Source: Arachnopeziza araneosa (Eukaryota; Ascomycota; Leotiomycetes; Helotiales; Arachnopezizaceae). From it: a DNA stretch of 64,000 bases. The stretch lies in assembly GCA_003988855.1 (NCBI GenBank), contig QYAI01000004.1, positions 744,001-808,000 of the forward strand, in the 5' to 3' direction. How positions within the stretch are numbered: position 1 is the stretch's first letter; each line of letters opens with the position of its first letter. Below, piece after piece: positions 22,663-34,833 of this stretch. The notes under the pieces were generated by a model. The model did not search any database and was not told the DNA's origin. It was given only the letters and a program-made list of their open reading frames with translations. A program made the position numbers and the translations under genes.

Positions 22663-25376
22663 TTATTTTTCCTTTCCAATAGATTCAGCAGTCCCCACCT
22701 CCAATCCATCGCCACTATTGTTTATTCTTACCACCGCTTTATCGCCACCCTTCACTTCTCCGCGAATGATTTTATCTGCCAGCCCATTTCCAATTTGTTT
22801 GGAAATGAGTCTATTCAACGGTCTGGCTCCAAATCTAGGATCATACCCTCTCTCTGCTAACCATCCACGTACTTCTTGGGAGACATTGAGAGTGATGCGG
22901 CGTTCTGACAAACGACTCTCAAGTTCGCGAAGCCGGATATCCACAATATCGCGGAGAGCGGACAAAGATAAGCGCTTAAAGATAATAAACTCGTCGATAC
23001 GGTTGAGAAATTCCGGTGCGTAGCTCTGCTGCACAACATCCATGACGGCATTTCGGACGCTGGGTGCAATGTCTCCATTGGCTTCTTCGGAGTAAGGATG
23101 GATAGGGTCGTTACCAACAAGGATATCAGCACCAAGATTACTGGTAAAGACTATGAGCGTGTTGCGGAAATCTACACGGTGTCCTTGACTGTCTGTTAAG
23201 AAGCCTTCGTCGAGGACTTGTAGGAGCAGGGCCGAGATATCTCGGTGGGCCTTTTCAAACTCATCAAAAAGAAGGACCGCGTACGGTTTGCGGCGAACAG
23301 CTTCCGTGAGCTGGCCAGCATCATCATATCCGACGTAACCAGCAGGGCTGCCAATCAAACGGGAGATCGTATGCTTCTCCTGAAATTCACTCATATCAAA
23401 ACGAACTACAGCAGAATCGGTCGAGAAAAGAAAATTGGCCATTTTTTTGCAGAGCTCGGTCTTCCCTACACCAGTAGGCCCTAAAAAGAAAAATGAAGCA
23501 AGTGGCCTGTTTTCACCATTCAAGCCGGCACGCTGCATGCGGACCGCGTTTGAAACAGCGCTCAAGGCTTCATCTTGTCCACGTACTGATTCTCGGAGAG
23601 TCACCTCCATATGAATGAGCCGATCCGCTGTCCCCGAGGTCAACTTTGTAATCGGAATGCCGGTTACCCTTGAAACCACAGCAGCGATATCTTCGGCGGT
23701 AACCGAATCATGAATGAGTGGTCCTTGTTTTTCGAGACCCACTGATGAGTCCGCAGATGCACTGCTGACACTACCGCCTTCGTCAGGGAGCTTGGCCTCA
23801 AGAGCAGGGATCACGGAGTAACGAAGTTCTCCAGCGCGACCAAAGTTATTTTCTCGCTCGAAGTTTGTCAGTAAGCAGTCATTGGTACAAAGATAAGTAT
23901 GGAACGAACCTGGGCCTGTTCGAGCTCAACTCGAGCCTTTTCCAAATCTTCCTTTATTTTTTTGATAGCATTAATTTCAGCTTTCTCCTTCTCCCATACT
24001 TCTGTTAGATTAGCAGCCTCTTCTTGGCATTGCTTAAGTGTTTCCTCTAGTTTCTCGCGGCGCTCTCGGCTTGATACATCCTTTTCATTCCGCAAGCTCT
24101 CTAATTCGATTTGGACAGTCATAATTCTCTGATCTAAAAGCATGATCGCTTCAGGTTTGCTTTCTTGCTGTAACCTCAAACTGCTGCATGCTTCATCCAT
24201 CAGGTCAATTGCTTTGTCAGGCAGAAACCTATCGGTGATATAGCGATTTGAGAGAGTTGCAGCCGCAACAAGAGAGCTATCTGTAATTCTCACACCGTGA
24301 TGAATCTCGTATTTTTCTTTGATGCCTCGTAATATGCTTATCGTGTCTTGAATAGTCGGTTCACTGACCTGAATAGGCTGGAATCTCCGTGCTAAAGCGA
24401 CATCTGTTGCCAAGGTAGTCTAGGTCAGAACGGTATTTAGAAAGAATATCATGAGAAAGGTTGGCTAGCATTGATATCGCTACATAGGCAATAACAAGCG
24501 CTAAAAGACAATGGAGGTGCTTAACAGAAAATTACTTGACGATGTCACCGATAAAGGTAAACAACGTATGCAAAGTGGCGAGGTTAAAAGGCTACTCTTA
24601 CCTTTTTCAATCATTCGATACTCATTGAGAGTCGTAGCACCACAACACTGCAGCTCTCCTCTTGATAGGGCTGGTTTTAGTAGATTGCTGGCATCAATGC
24701 TTCCTTCTGCTTTGCCGAGACCAAGCAGAATGTGTAATTCGTCTACAAACAGAATCACTTCTCCCTTCGCATCTTCGACTTCTTTCAAAACAGCTTTAAG
24801 ACGCTCTTCAAAGTCACCACGAAACTTCGCTCCAGCAATAAGTTGGCCAAGATCGAGTGAAATGACCCTTTTATTTTGCACGGACTCGGGTACATCTCCT
24901 CGAACAATCCTTTGTGCCAGGCCTTCTAGTATCTATTAATCTGTTAGGGAGGGCTTGCGATTGAAGCTTTGTGAACCACTTACAGCTGTTTTCCCTGTCC
25001 CAGCACTCCCAATGAGAACTGGGTTATTTTTTGTCCGTCGGGACAACACTTGTATCGTCCTCTGAATTTCGGCATCACGTCCAATGACTGGGTCAAGCTT
25101 TCCAGCTTTCGCGCGTGCTGTCAAATCGACTCCGTACTGTTCTAGAGCTGATTTCTCTTCCCCGCCACCGCCTAGATCCATTCGATGTGTTCTGCCAGGG
25201 GGATGTGGTTGCCCACTGGCATAAGTTCGAATAGAAATAATCGGAATACATTCTTGCGCTCGGGTTCGAAGATTGGCTTGATATGCTATATTGAGTGGAA
25301 ATGTATTTTTCCGTGGCAAAGCTCTTGCTGAACTAGCAATGCGCCGAGCAGGTATTCGAAGCTGTCTTGAGAGCAT
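22663..25376 (-). CDS. HSP78: mitochondrial Hsp78 (ClpB/Hsp100 disaggregase)
   Basis: AAA+ disaggregase of the mitochondrial matrix that cooperates with mitochondrial Hsp70 to resolubilise aggregates. The exons are 25376-24984, 24932-24602, 24403-23910 and 23856-22663, giving 803 aa, all in phase. An Arg-rich, acid-free N-terminus (about 50 residues) fits a matrix presequence. The Clp N-domain is absent, as is usual for Hsp78, so the protein goes directly into NBD1: Walker A GSAGTGKT (123-130), Walker B ILFVDELH and the GATTLNEYR sensor. The middle domain is a Glu/Lys-rich coiled coil (about 320-405). NBD2 has GPTGVGKT (532-539), Walker B VLLFDEFEKAH, the arginine-finger segment FLNRIDE and sensor-2 GARPLNR. 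Intron 2 (24601-24404) is unusually long for this locus at 198 nt. It is divergent from EF-1 beta across a 304-bp promoter. Confidence 0.95.
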
Positions 25377-25680
25377 TTTGGAAAAGTATTAAATAGATTG
25401 TGCAGAATTCAACCAGAACTGTGCGATAAAAGAACCCATTTCTCTTATACTTAACGTTGAATTCTATGGCCTGATTTTATACAACATGTAGAATGATCGA
25501 GCTGATTCGAGAAAGTCAACAAGCGGCCGCTTCCTCCACTTGCAGCCCCAAGCCGTTTTGGGAGCTGGGCGCAAAACTAATTTCTTCCACGTTGTCTCGA
25601 CTAGAACACAAAAAATACCAACCCCACCATTACTCTTTTCCATCCATAATAACGCAGACAACAGTCTAGTAACCGTCAAC
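25377..25680. promoter_or_regulatory. divergent promoter of HSP78 and EF-1 beta, candidate heat-shock element
   Basis: The 304 bp between the two start codons holds TTCGAGAA at 25506-25513, a two-unit nTTCnnGAAn arrangement that fits a heat-shock factor site, about 130 nt upstream of HSP78. GAATTC-type half-sites near 25407 and 25453 are additional weak candidates. Other flanks show pyrimidine-rich stretches before the EF-1 beta ATG. Assignment as a heat-shock element rests on motif and neighbour only. Confidence 0.35.
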
Positions 25681-26822
25681 ATGGGTTTCGCAGACATTCT
25701 TTCAGAGACTGGCCTCCACAGTAAGCTCCAATCCTGTTTGCGATTGCTGAAACTGTCGATGGGCATGCGAGAGATCCCAAATTGACGTGACTCAGTCCTG
25801 AACAGCTGGTTGAGCACTCGCTCATACATTATTGGGTAAGATATCTACTTTTTCTTTCATCTCTCTAAACTCTTGTGGTATTACGATACGAAAGCTGCTG
25901 TGCGCAGTATGTGTATTGCCAGCTACCTAACAATTCAAACAATTACATGATGAGCAACATTGGTCCGTGTTACTGAGCGGCCTCAAGAACCGTCATATGA
26001 CGATCGCCATTGCATTCAAGTGCACCTCTGAACTATCTTTGAATTCACTTTTGCTCTCTGGTCACAAAATTGGTTTCCAGGCTGACGAGAAAAACAGTCA
26101 CGCTCCATCTCAGGCAGATGTTGCGACATTCAAAGCCTTCAAGACTGCCCCAGATTCCAAGGAGTTCCCTCATGCCGCAAGATGGTACAAGCATATTGCA
26201 TCCTACTCGTCTGAGTTTGCTACTTTGCCTGGTGATGCTTCTAAGGCCTATACAACCTACGGTCCTGGAGCCAGCGAGGTCACCCTGAACACAGCCAAGG
26301 CCCCAGCCGCTGCCCCTGCTGCTGAGGAGGACGATGATGATGTTGATCTCTTCGGCAGCGATGATGAAGAGGAAGATGCCGAAGCTGAGAGAATCCGAAA
26401 TGAGCGTCTGGCAGAATACAAGAAGAAGAAGGAGGGCAAGACCAAGCCTGCTGCTAAATCTGTTGTCACTATGGACGTTAAGCCATGGGGTATGTTTGAC
26501 ATCCTTTTATATTTTGGTAAAAATCTAACCACATTTAGATGACGAGACTGATATGAAAGCTCTTGAGGCTTCCGTTCGTGGGATTGAGAAGGATGGTCTC
26601 GTTTGGGGTGCCTCCAAGCTGGTTCCTGTTGGTTTTGGTATCAAGAAGCTGCAAATCAACTTGGTCATTGAAGACGACAAGATTGGCCTTGATGATCTAC
26701 AAGAAGAGATTGCAGAATTCGAGGAGTACGTTCAGTCATCCGATATCGTAAGTTTTGAATTCTTTACAATCTTCAAATAGATATACTGATACTTTGGATA
26801 GGTTGCTATGCAAAAGTTGTAA
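25681..26822 (+). CDS. EFB1: translation elongation factor 1-beta (eEF1B alpha)
   Basis: Guanine-nucleotide exchange factor that recharges eEF1A with GTP. The exons are 25681-25720, 25796-25835, 26098-26489, 26539-26747 and 26802-26822, giving 233 aa. All are in phase, and the second intron (262 nt) uses the CAG at 26095-26097. The N-terminal GST-C-like region reads LNSWLSTRSYIIG then HAPSQADVATFKAF. The centre has an acidic run with DLFGSDDEEE (the conserved region of this family, a usual casein-kinase site). The C-terminal exchange domain runs from VVTMDVKPWDDETDM through GASKLVPVGFGIKKLQI to the terminal VAMQKL. The terminal exon is 21 nt and encodes just the conserved last residues. Two 40-nt exons at the 5' end and the long intron 2 suggest intron-mediated regulation, though this is not shown. 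Confidence 0.96.
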
Positions 26823-27144
26823 GCGTGTCGATTCGACCATTAGACGACCTTCCGCTGGCACGCATGTCCAACATCTTTTGATTGATGTGATTTCACGCTG
26901 GGTGATATTATTCCTGGCACCATTGAAGATAAACTGGCTTGATGATATTACGATCATTATGCGCCCAATAGACCTGAAATGAGAAAAAGTTATGCGACAT
27001 GCCATAAAATATTCCCGTGATCTTGAAATCCGTGAAATTCTGTCTAGTGCTCCACATATCAGCCGCGCCTAAATTTCGTAGCCGCACCTGTCAGCAACAT
27101 CAAGCTGAGCAGCCTGCACCACAAGAAAATCAAGCCCCACAAAC
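26823..27144. other. short intergenic region between EF-1 beta and EMC5
   Basis: A 322-bp spacer with the 3' UTR of EF-1 beta and the promoter of the EMC5-like gene. I see nothing further. Confidence 0.45.
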
Positions 27145-27642
27145 ATGACTTGGATATCAAAATCAGTGACTGGCCTAGGCTTGTTATTTCTGGCTCATGC
27201 GTAAGCTACTCAATCGATATCTACATCTAGCGATAATTGACCAGATAATAGGTGCTATTCCGCACACGAACACTCTGCTCTCCACTCGACTAGCACAGCG
27301 TCTCTTTCCTCCACTTCCTCCTACGGCGCACCTACGATTCAATCACTACCCATCGACATATCTATTGAGACAATCGTGGCTGTTTTCACCATCTGCTTAG
27401 GATTGGTTGTAGGCACTCCCGAACTACGACCAATTCAGTGGCGTGTCTGGGCTGGCCAGATAGAACGAGAAGGAGAGAGAGGGTTCTCCAGCAGTGATGG
27501 TCAAGTAGACAAGGATTTTATGGGGAATCCATTCAAAGTTCTAGAGAGTAGACCTGGCTTTGTTGACATACGGCGGCAGAGGAAGGACTTCGCTAAGTGG
27601 GTTAGAGAAGGTGATGGGACAACTAGCGATTCGAAGAAGTAG
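27145..27642 (+). CDS. EMC5: ER membrane protein complex subunit 5 (EMC5/MMgT family)
   Basis: Small subunit of the ER membrane complex, which inserts tail-anchored and multipass proteins; the family was first called membrane magnesium transporter. Exons 27145-27200 and 27252-27642 give 148 aa, in phase. The first membrane segment is the N-terminal SVTGLGLLFLAHA. A Ser/His-rich lumenal loop follows, then a second segment (ISIETIVAVFTICLGLVVG) and the diagnostic cytosolic motif TPELRPIQWRVWAG. The polar C-terminus (about 70 residues) is longer than in metazoan members but usual in filamentous fungi. It is tandem with MSH5, which starts 334 nt downstream. Confidence 0.88.
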
Positions 27643-27976
27643 ATATATCCCTCAAGAATGACGGGCCTAGGAGCAGATGTATTATATCGTGTTCAAACTG
27701 TTGATTATTGAATAGATGCTGAACAGGCTATAAGTCGTCTAGGCAGCTGCAACACATCATATACAGAGTGCTGTAATTAATGTAAGTATTCCACGACTTT
27801 AATCTCATTTATGGCAATGTTTTTAGGGACTTTGTTTTCAATACTAGGCTCATTTCAAGTTCTGTTCTGGTGATTTTAATTGTCATTTTCCCTAATCAAA
27901 AAGTAGATGCCTCGCTTCGTTTTCCTTTCACGTCGTACCTCATCCCATTCCTGTTCAACTGTAGCCGGCTCTTAAA
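27643..27976. other. intergenic region between EMC5 and MSH5
   Basis: A 334-bp spacer, AT-rich near 27780-27900. I see no features beyond the expected UTRs. Confidence 0.45.
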
Positions 27977-30900
27977 ATGGGAGACAAACCACCTTTCAAA
28001 CGTCGCCGGTTCGCTAATGGATCTTCTTCCAAAGATTTACCATCATCGATTCGTGAGGACCAGGTTCTAGCATCCAGTCCAAAGTCGCTCTCTGGCTTTA
28101 GTTCCGTCCCTCGAATTGTTAGGTCACCTTCACACTCTCTGCCTACACCTGCACAACATAAACCAGTGCCACAGCGAGCACCTTCTCCTCATTTACCTAG
28201 ACCTTCATCCTCTCTTGATCAAGATGTTATCCGCGGTGAGGTTCACGAAACCGATGACGAGGTTCAGATTCGTGAAGAATCAGACGCTTTGAACGAGACT
28301 ATAATGGCGGTGGATATGAGGGACAAAGGGACCATTGGATGTGCCTACTACACTGCACGAGAGGAAAAGTTGTGCCTGATGGAAGACATCAAATTAGCAA
28401 ATCTAGACGTCGTGGATATTATCAAAATTGACGCCCAACCCACTACAATCCTCATCAGTACACGATCAGACGAGAAATTGGAAGAGTATTTGAGCAAAGA
28501 AGCCCGTGGTATTGATCGTGGGGAAGAAGGAAGTAAGTTAATACCCGTCCTATGGCACTCCCCAGCTGAGATGTCATCTTATAGACAATATTTTTGGCAC
28601 ATACGTTCTAGACTCTCGTCCATCTTCGGAATTCTCTTTCGAAGCTGCCAAAAATAGGCTGCTTAATCTTGAGCTTGTCGACGAGGAAGCACCAAACATG
28701 CTATTCACAACTCCTGGAGATGAACGGGTTGGATCAGGTGGAGGCATGGGACGTCAAGGTCGACTGATAAAATTGACGGGCTGGACTGATCTGAACAGCA
28801 GGCTTTCAGTACAGTAACGATCTCAGGGGTTCTTAGATGGATGTGCTAATTGTTCCTTTAGATTGGCTGTGCAGGGGCTATCCTCAGTTACATCTCAAGA
28901 CGAAAGAATGTCGAATATCTTCCAAATAACCAGGAAGTATTAATCACCTTCCAGATTCGTACAATTGGGATGTTTACGCTTTCAGACATGATGTTCATCA
29001 ATGCAGACACATTAGCATCTCTGCAGATAATTCAATCTGAGAGTCATCCAAATTCCCACATGCAAGGTCCAAACAGGTCAACCTCGGGTGCAAAAGAAAG
29101 TTTGTCTGTGTATGGACTTTTCTGTCATCTAGCACGTACTTCACAAGGCAGACAAAAGTTACGACAGATATTTTTAAGACCCAGCACGGATATCAGCGTC
29201 ATTGAGGAACGTTTGAATAGCATAAGTGTTCTGCTAAGACCTGAGAATTCAGCTTCACTAGATAAGCTACAACACAGCTTGAAGGCGATCAAGGATATCC
29301 GCACCATTATGATACGTCTACGAAAAGGAATTGGTGATACCTCTGGGAAAGGAAATGCCGTTCAACGTGGAGTATGGGGAAGTATTCAAAACTTCGCTTT
29401 CCACACTCTCAAGATCTTAGAATCGATGCATGAATTGAGTGGCGGTGAAAGTTTAGCCATCGTGGCCAAATATTTCAGTGAGGTCGAACCTTCTAAGATT
29501 AACGAAGTTGGTACTATGATCACAGATATTATTGACTTCCAAACATCGGCAGAGCTACATCGCACGACTATCCTTCAAGGTGTCGATGCGCAATTAGATG
29601 CAATCAAACGAACATATGACGGACTAGACGACTTGCTCACTCGGGTTGCGAATCAACTTTCATCTGAATTACCTGAGTGGGCTTCACGTTATGTAGAAAA
29701 TTGTATCTTCTTCCCTCAGTTGGGATTTCTCACTGTTGTCCCTCTTGATCAAGACACAGGCGACGGTAAATATGAGGGTGAGGGGTTGGAAGATGATACT
29801 TGGGAGAAGATGTTTGTCAGCAACAATATGGGCTACTACAAAAACCGGTATATGAAAGAGATGGACGATCACTTTGGTGACATGTACGGAATGATATGTG
29901 GTAAGTCGTGAAGCTCGGGATAAGCGTGCGCTGATTGTTAATAGATAGGGAGATTGAAATCATCCATGGATTAACCGTCAAGGTTTTAAAGTACGAGAAA
30001 CTTCTCATAGCCGCCTCAGATCTTTGCGGAGATCTTGACAGCTTGGTGGCCCTAGCTTTAGGTGCACAGAAGTACCACTTCAATGCTCCTCAAATGACCA
30101 CTGCAAATGTGCTCTGTATAGAAAGTGGACGCCACCCTCTGCAAGAGCTCACCGTTCCAGCATATATAGCTAACAATTGCTTCATTTCTGGTGGGCCAGG
30201 AGATGAAAGTCTAGACGATGGTACAGTCCAATCTTCTCAAGATCGTCCTATTCCCGAGAGTGATGAGATACCAAGCATGTTGATCATGACGGGTCCTAAT
30301 TACTCAGGCAAGAGTGTGTATCTCAAACAAAATGCTCTCATCGTGTATATGGCACATATTGGAAGCTTTGTACCTGCCGACAAGGCCACGATCGGATTGA
30401 CGGACAAAATTTTGACGAGGATCGCCACGCGGGAAAGTGTTTCGAGGAACCAGAGTGCATTCATGATTGACTTGCAACAGATTGCTCTAGCTTTAACTGT
30501 GGCAACACGCCGCACTCTTGTTGTCATTGATGAGTTCGGCAAAGGTACTAGTGCATCTGATGGTGCCGGCTTATGCTGCGGTGTTCTTGACCATCTTCTC
30601 AGCTTGGGTGTTGATCGACCGAAGGTACTAGCTGCAACCCATTTTCATGAGATATTCGAGAACGATTACCTTCGACAAGGACCTAATATGAAATTTGGCT
30701 ATATGGAAGTTCGAGTAGATGCAGAAGCAGAGGAGATCGAAGACCAGATTACATACCTCTACAACTTTGTACCAGGTCGGAGCGTCTCAAGCTTTGGCAC
30801 AACTTGCGCATATATGAATGGCATTGATCCTGCTATAATTGCAAGAGCTGACGAATTACTACTTTTGGCTGCTCGAGGCGAGGATCTCATGGCTGCTTGT

Positions 30901-31068
30901 GCGAAAATCTCTGAAGAGGAAGCAGGAGAGTTAGGAGAAGCGGAGCACATAGGGCGACAGTTTTTAGAGCAAGACTTTCCGAGTGTCAACAAAAATAATC
31001 ATTTGGGGATCGACATCCGATCTTTGCTGGAGGAAATTCTTGCCGTGGCATCAAACGCTGAGAGGTGA
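27977..31068 (+). CDS. MSH5: MutS homologue 5 (meiotic crossover factor)
   Basis: Partner of MSH4 in the MutS-gamma clamp that stabilises meiotic recombination intermediates and promotes crossovers. The exons are 27977-28532, 28585-28808, 28862-29900 and 29945-31068, giving 980 aa, all in phase. A disordered Ser/Pro-rich N-terminus (about 100 residues) is followed by an MSH5-like domain (IGCAYY, DSRPSSEFSFEAAKNRLLNL). Then come the MutS core and clamp and the ATPase: Walker A TGPNYSGKS (about 722-730), Walker B LVVIDEFGKGTS (about 798) and the downstream AATHFHE switch. It lacks the mismatch-recognition domain I with the Phe-x-Glu motif, as expected of meiotic MutS proteins. MSH5 rather than MSH4 is chosen from the DSRPSSEF and GCAGAILSYI segments. 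Its presence suggests a conserved sexual cycle. Confidence 0.93.
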
Positions 31069-32201
31069 GATGAAACGAAGTTTTGTTCTTTGGAACGGTA
31101 TGCCTGCATCTGACTTAGCTATCCACGATCGCCAAGCTGGTCTCATTGACAGGAATTGGCTGTGAGCTGTAAAATCTTTCACTTTACAAACAGTGACACT
31201 CATTCAAACCACACCAGCACCCATGTTTCTCCAATGGTTGTTATGATGATCAATCTGAGAGAATAATGCACCACGCACGCACCGAAACTGTGGGTCGCTC
31301 GATAAAACCGTCGATCAAGCGAATTGATGAGAGTAGAGAAGAGGAATTTCGGTTCCGCTTTTGTTTATTCAGTCTGATTGCAATGTGAGGGAGACAAATG
31401 AGATGAAGCCTCGTCATTCATTCGCAGACCTGTCTGAGCTTTCATGGTGGACGGACGAAGAAACCTCGCTTAGCAACGTTTCTTGTTTCAACAACCACCC
31501 CTCTCCAGCTCTTCATGCTTAGTCGGCGAGCTTTGATGTCCTCTACTGAGTTATTATTAGCTTTGCTTGAATTTCACATTGTCTGATTCGTTAGCCCTGT
31601 CCTAGCCCCAGATCCGAAGTCCGCTACTTTATGCGTCGCTTAATACCTAGCTTGTTGAAGTGCAACGATGATGCTCTGTACGTTATGTTGGTGTTTCAAC
31701 GTGGAGACATTTTCGTCTTCTGTCTTGACAATATCATTGGTGAACAAATGTTTGCCCAAATATAGCCGGTATGGCCACCGGGCTTCTTTCTGGTATTGCA
31801 TGGTAGTCCGCTGTCAATACATTATTTGCTTCACGAAGGGAGCCATTAACTGCAGATCAGTGGACTGTTCCATAATTATAACAACCAGACTCATGAATTC
31901 TTGTCTCAAGATTGAACTACGGTAGAAGTGTACATCATCATCGTTTAGGAATTTTTCGGGATTACCCCATTGAATCTTTTTGCACAATGGCTGGGGTGAA
32001 CTGACTCGCTGTGTGCTACGCGTCTCGAAACCCTCAGCAAGTGTTGGGATTTATAAGTATAGCCAAAGAATCTCTTTTAAATTATATTCATCATCAAACA
32101 ACTCACATCTTCTCAATCCATTGTACTCAACTCAAATCAAACCCATACCAACGAATCCCTCAAATTCAAATTCAAGAGACAACCAGAAACCAAAAGCCAA
32201 C
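31069..32201. other. 1.1-kb intergenic region
   Basis: This contains the MSH5 3' flank and the promoter of the small wall-type protein. A TATAAG element lies at 32052-32057, about 150 nt before its ATG, and a long CA-rich leader follows. Chance open frames at 31668-31925 and 32011-32220 were not supported. Confidence 0.45.
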
Positions 32202-32542
32202 ATGCAATTCTCATACATGATCTTGGCAGCTATGGCAGCTTGTGGTGTGGTAGCAGCCGTAAGCATTGTTGGAACAGGTAGTTCATAGTGATAGACTCTA
32301 ATGATAACTAGGGCAACAAAACAAGCAGTGGAGTTGCCAGTGCCACGGGCAAGAACGGACCTGCCAGTGCTACATCCACAAAAGCAAGTGCAACAGGCAA
32401 CGGCACGACAAAAGCATCCGCCACAGCTTCCAGCACTACTGTCAAGCAATCGACAGCTGCAGCCCCTCCAGGACTCTTAGCGCAAGCTGGCGGATACGTG
32501 ACAGTTGCTGGTTTGGGTGTCGCTTTCGCCGTTTTCATATAG
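32202..32542 (+). CDS. small secreted Ser/Thr/Ala-rich protein, probable GPI or tail anchor
   Basis: A predicted 95-aa surface protein. Exon 1 (32202-32258) encodes a 19-residue signal peptide ending in VVAA. A 53-nt intron with GTAAGC donor joins in phase 0 to exon 2 (32312-32542). The mature part is a low-complexity Ser/Thr/Ala/Lys stalk with repeated SATG and KASA units. It ends in a hydrophobic segment (VTVAGLGVAFAVFI) at the very C-terminus that fits a GPI signal. It has no cysteines and no known domain. Such short genes are easily missed by automatic gene calling. Similar architecture to the protein at 5500-6194 suggests a common wall-anchoring logic, not homology. Confidence 0.75.
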
Positions 32543-34107
32543 ATTGCATTGGGGGTTAGGATTCAGAGCTTGAGAATGCAGCATATGGAGAAGATGGATT
32601 GGGAATGTCTTTAGCAGGCTAGGATCATTCGTTACGATACCAAAAACTGAGCACAAGAATGGGAAGGTTATAGCAGAAACAGACTTCTCGAATATAAAAT
32701 CATTCAAAAGTCTTTTTCGTCACCTTTGTTGTTTCGTAGATCTAGAAGGCTTTGATTTCTTTACTAAATGATTAACGATGGACACTAACCTTTAACGTCA
32801 ACATCTATAAGTCCTGTCATATACGCTCCTATCCCTTTCAATCAATTAATACCAGCTAGCCAAAGTCTAATTAGCGCCTCATCCCAACAAGGTAATCTTG
32901 CCTTCCGTGCAAATTCATGCACCAACCGTCTCGACCTTCCTCCCGCTGCCCTCGCTTATCTCTCTCTCGCTCCCATCGACGTTACAAGATAGCCTCCGGG
33001 GAGGGCTATACGTAACAGCGCATCTCGATGCAACCTCCAGGGTGCGCACTCCTCCCGCGACGAAGAGATCGGACCCGTGCCGCCCTTGGTATTGGGCCGG
33101 TTCTGGTGTGACGATCACGAAGAGGCGCTTGCCTCAGCTGGGGTGAGGTGGGCTGATGTCGAGTGCGGGTCTGTTTGGAGGAAATGTGCCGGGCGAGTGG
33201 GGTGGGCTGGACTTGCTTGCTTGATCTTGCTTGGGATGGATGCGTGCGTGGGAGGACATGCGATGCAGATGGACGGAGGACGTGATACGGTATGAGCGAC
33301 TCAACCAGGTGTTGGAATGTTGAATGTTGTTCGAAACTAGCAAGTCGGCCATATCAACACTTATCTTTAAACTTAAGGAGACCTTGGACACTTAGCAGCC
33401 ATTGACAATTGAATATTCAGAGAAGGAAATGGCTACTTAGAATCAACGTTTTTTTCATAGCTAGAAAGAGGAGAGAAGAGGGAGCTGGCATTGCTTTAAT
33501 AAAGTAACAACACCCCCTCTAAATTCCGACTCATAGAGCACATTGTTGCTATCTTTGACTGCTAGAATTTAGAGCATTTTGACAGCCAGCTTACCTAAGT
33601 TGTAGATGAATATAGGTGTGACTCATATATTTCATCTCCGAGCCTCTCAGAAACAGAGAGAGGACTATATTGGAATCTCCTGGTTTGAATAAGCAATTGT
33701 CATTTGACCTAGGTGTCTCTGATTAACACACAGAGAGTAATACTTATGCTTCTTCTTTCTCCTAGAAATACGACACTTTAGATATCAGTTCGGCTGGCAT
33801 ATCGTCGATGGTTGAATGTATTCATATTGACCTACAAAATTATCGTATCTATGTATAATAAAAGTGTACATAGCGATACATATTCCCTGCACGAAGATCA
33901 AAAGTGCTGCCATCCAAATAGCATGTAAAACCCACAGAATGCCGCCAACCTACCCAAAATTCAAGACTAAGACAAGCAGGCAGGCGAGAAAAAGACCCAA
34001 ACAAAATCCAAAACCATCTAAGTGTAACCTAAAAGAATACATACAAAAAGCAAATTGGGTATCATAATTCATCAATCGTACAATAATCCATCTCGTTCTT
34101 CACTCCA
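32543..34107. other. 1.6-kb intergenic region
   Basis: Mostly AT-rich DNA, with a more GC-rich island at about 32950-33280 that carries overlapping chance open frames on both strands. No family resemblance, splice sites or repeats support a gene. Confidence 0.45.
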
Positions 34108-34833
34108 TCAAAAGAAGCCACGGATCTCGGTGGCGTAAGGATACTCTTCTCCCTCTTGAATACCTTGCGTCACCTCAAAGTAATCACCATTCGAATGGAC
34201 CCAACCGCCAGCACCTGTCATCGGGTCGGCCTCGCGAGTCCAGGAATCAACCATAGTCTCACCGCTTTCATCACTCTGGACGCTCGGCTTTCTCTTATCG
34301 CCCTTCTTCGTAATGTTGGGAACTTGGAAGTGATGGGCTTGATCTAGGTATTGGTTTGAGGAATGCACTGAGCGTCGAGTGTCGTAGGTGGGTTGGTTGT
34401 CCTGGGTTTCGGACCCAAGCCATCTTTCCACTGCATATGGTAGATTGACCAACCGGTATCGTGTCATGTCACTTGGGATTGGTGCCTCGGAGGCCAATGG
34501 CAAAGATTTCGAACTGTTGCTAGATTTGAGATTTGGTTCAGTAGTCTCAATGCCTTCCGGATCGGGCGCTGATTTATCGGTAGTAAACGATTCTGTTTGG
34601 TGATAAACAAGACGGCCGGTATGGTTATAGCCAAACTGCTCATCATGTCTGAGTACTTTGTTGAGTCCTGTGCCGCCAGCATTGGCAAAGGTAGCCATAT
34701 CCGAGCAGCAGCAATTCTGAGCATTGTAGGTTGGAGGTCGAGAAGAGGAGATAATTCCGTCACATTTTCCGCAAAAATAGTGGGCATAAGGGTTATGCTC
34801 TCCTTTTTTCCCATTGGTATGGTTGTTCAACAT
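34108..34833 (-). CDS. hypothetical protein, 241 aa
   Basis: An intronless frame from ATG at 34833. I do not recognise it. The N-terminal third has a Cys pair (CGKCDG, about residues 22-27) and a CCC run (about 43-45), so metal binding is possible but the spacing matches no family I know. The middle is polar and Ser/Pro-rich. A more conserved-looking central segment reads MTRYRLVNLPYAVERWLGSE. The C-terminus is aromatic and acidic (GWVHSNGDYFEVTQGIQEGE). No signal peptide or membrane segment is visible. Gene status rests on length, composition and a clean start, and its neighbours give no clue. Confidence 0.6.
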   Translation of the reverse strand: MLNNHTNGKKGEHNPYAHYFCGKCDGIISSSRPPTYNAQNCCCSDMATFANAGGTGLNKVLRHDEQFGYNHTGRLVYHQTESFTTDKSAPDPEGIETTEPNLKSSNSSKSLPLASEAPIPSDMTRYRLVNLPYAVERWLGSETQDNQPTYDTRRSVHSSNQYLDQAHHFQVPNITKKGDKRKPSVQSDESGETMVDSWTREADPMTGAGGWVHSNGDYFEVTQGIQEGEEYPYATEIRGFF

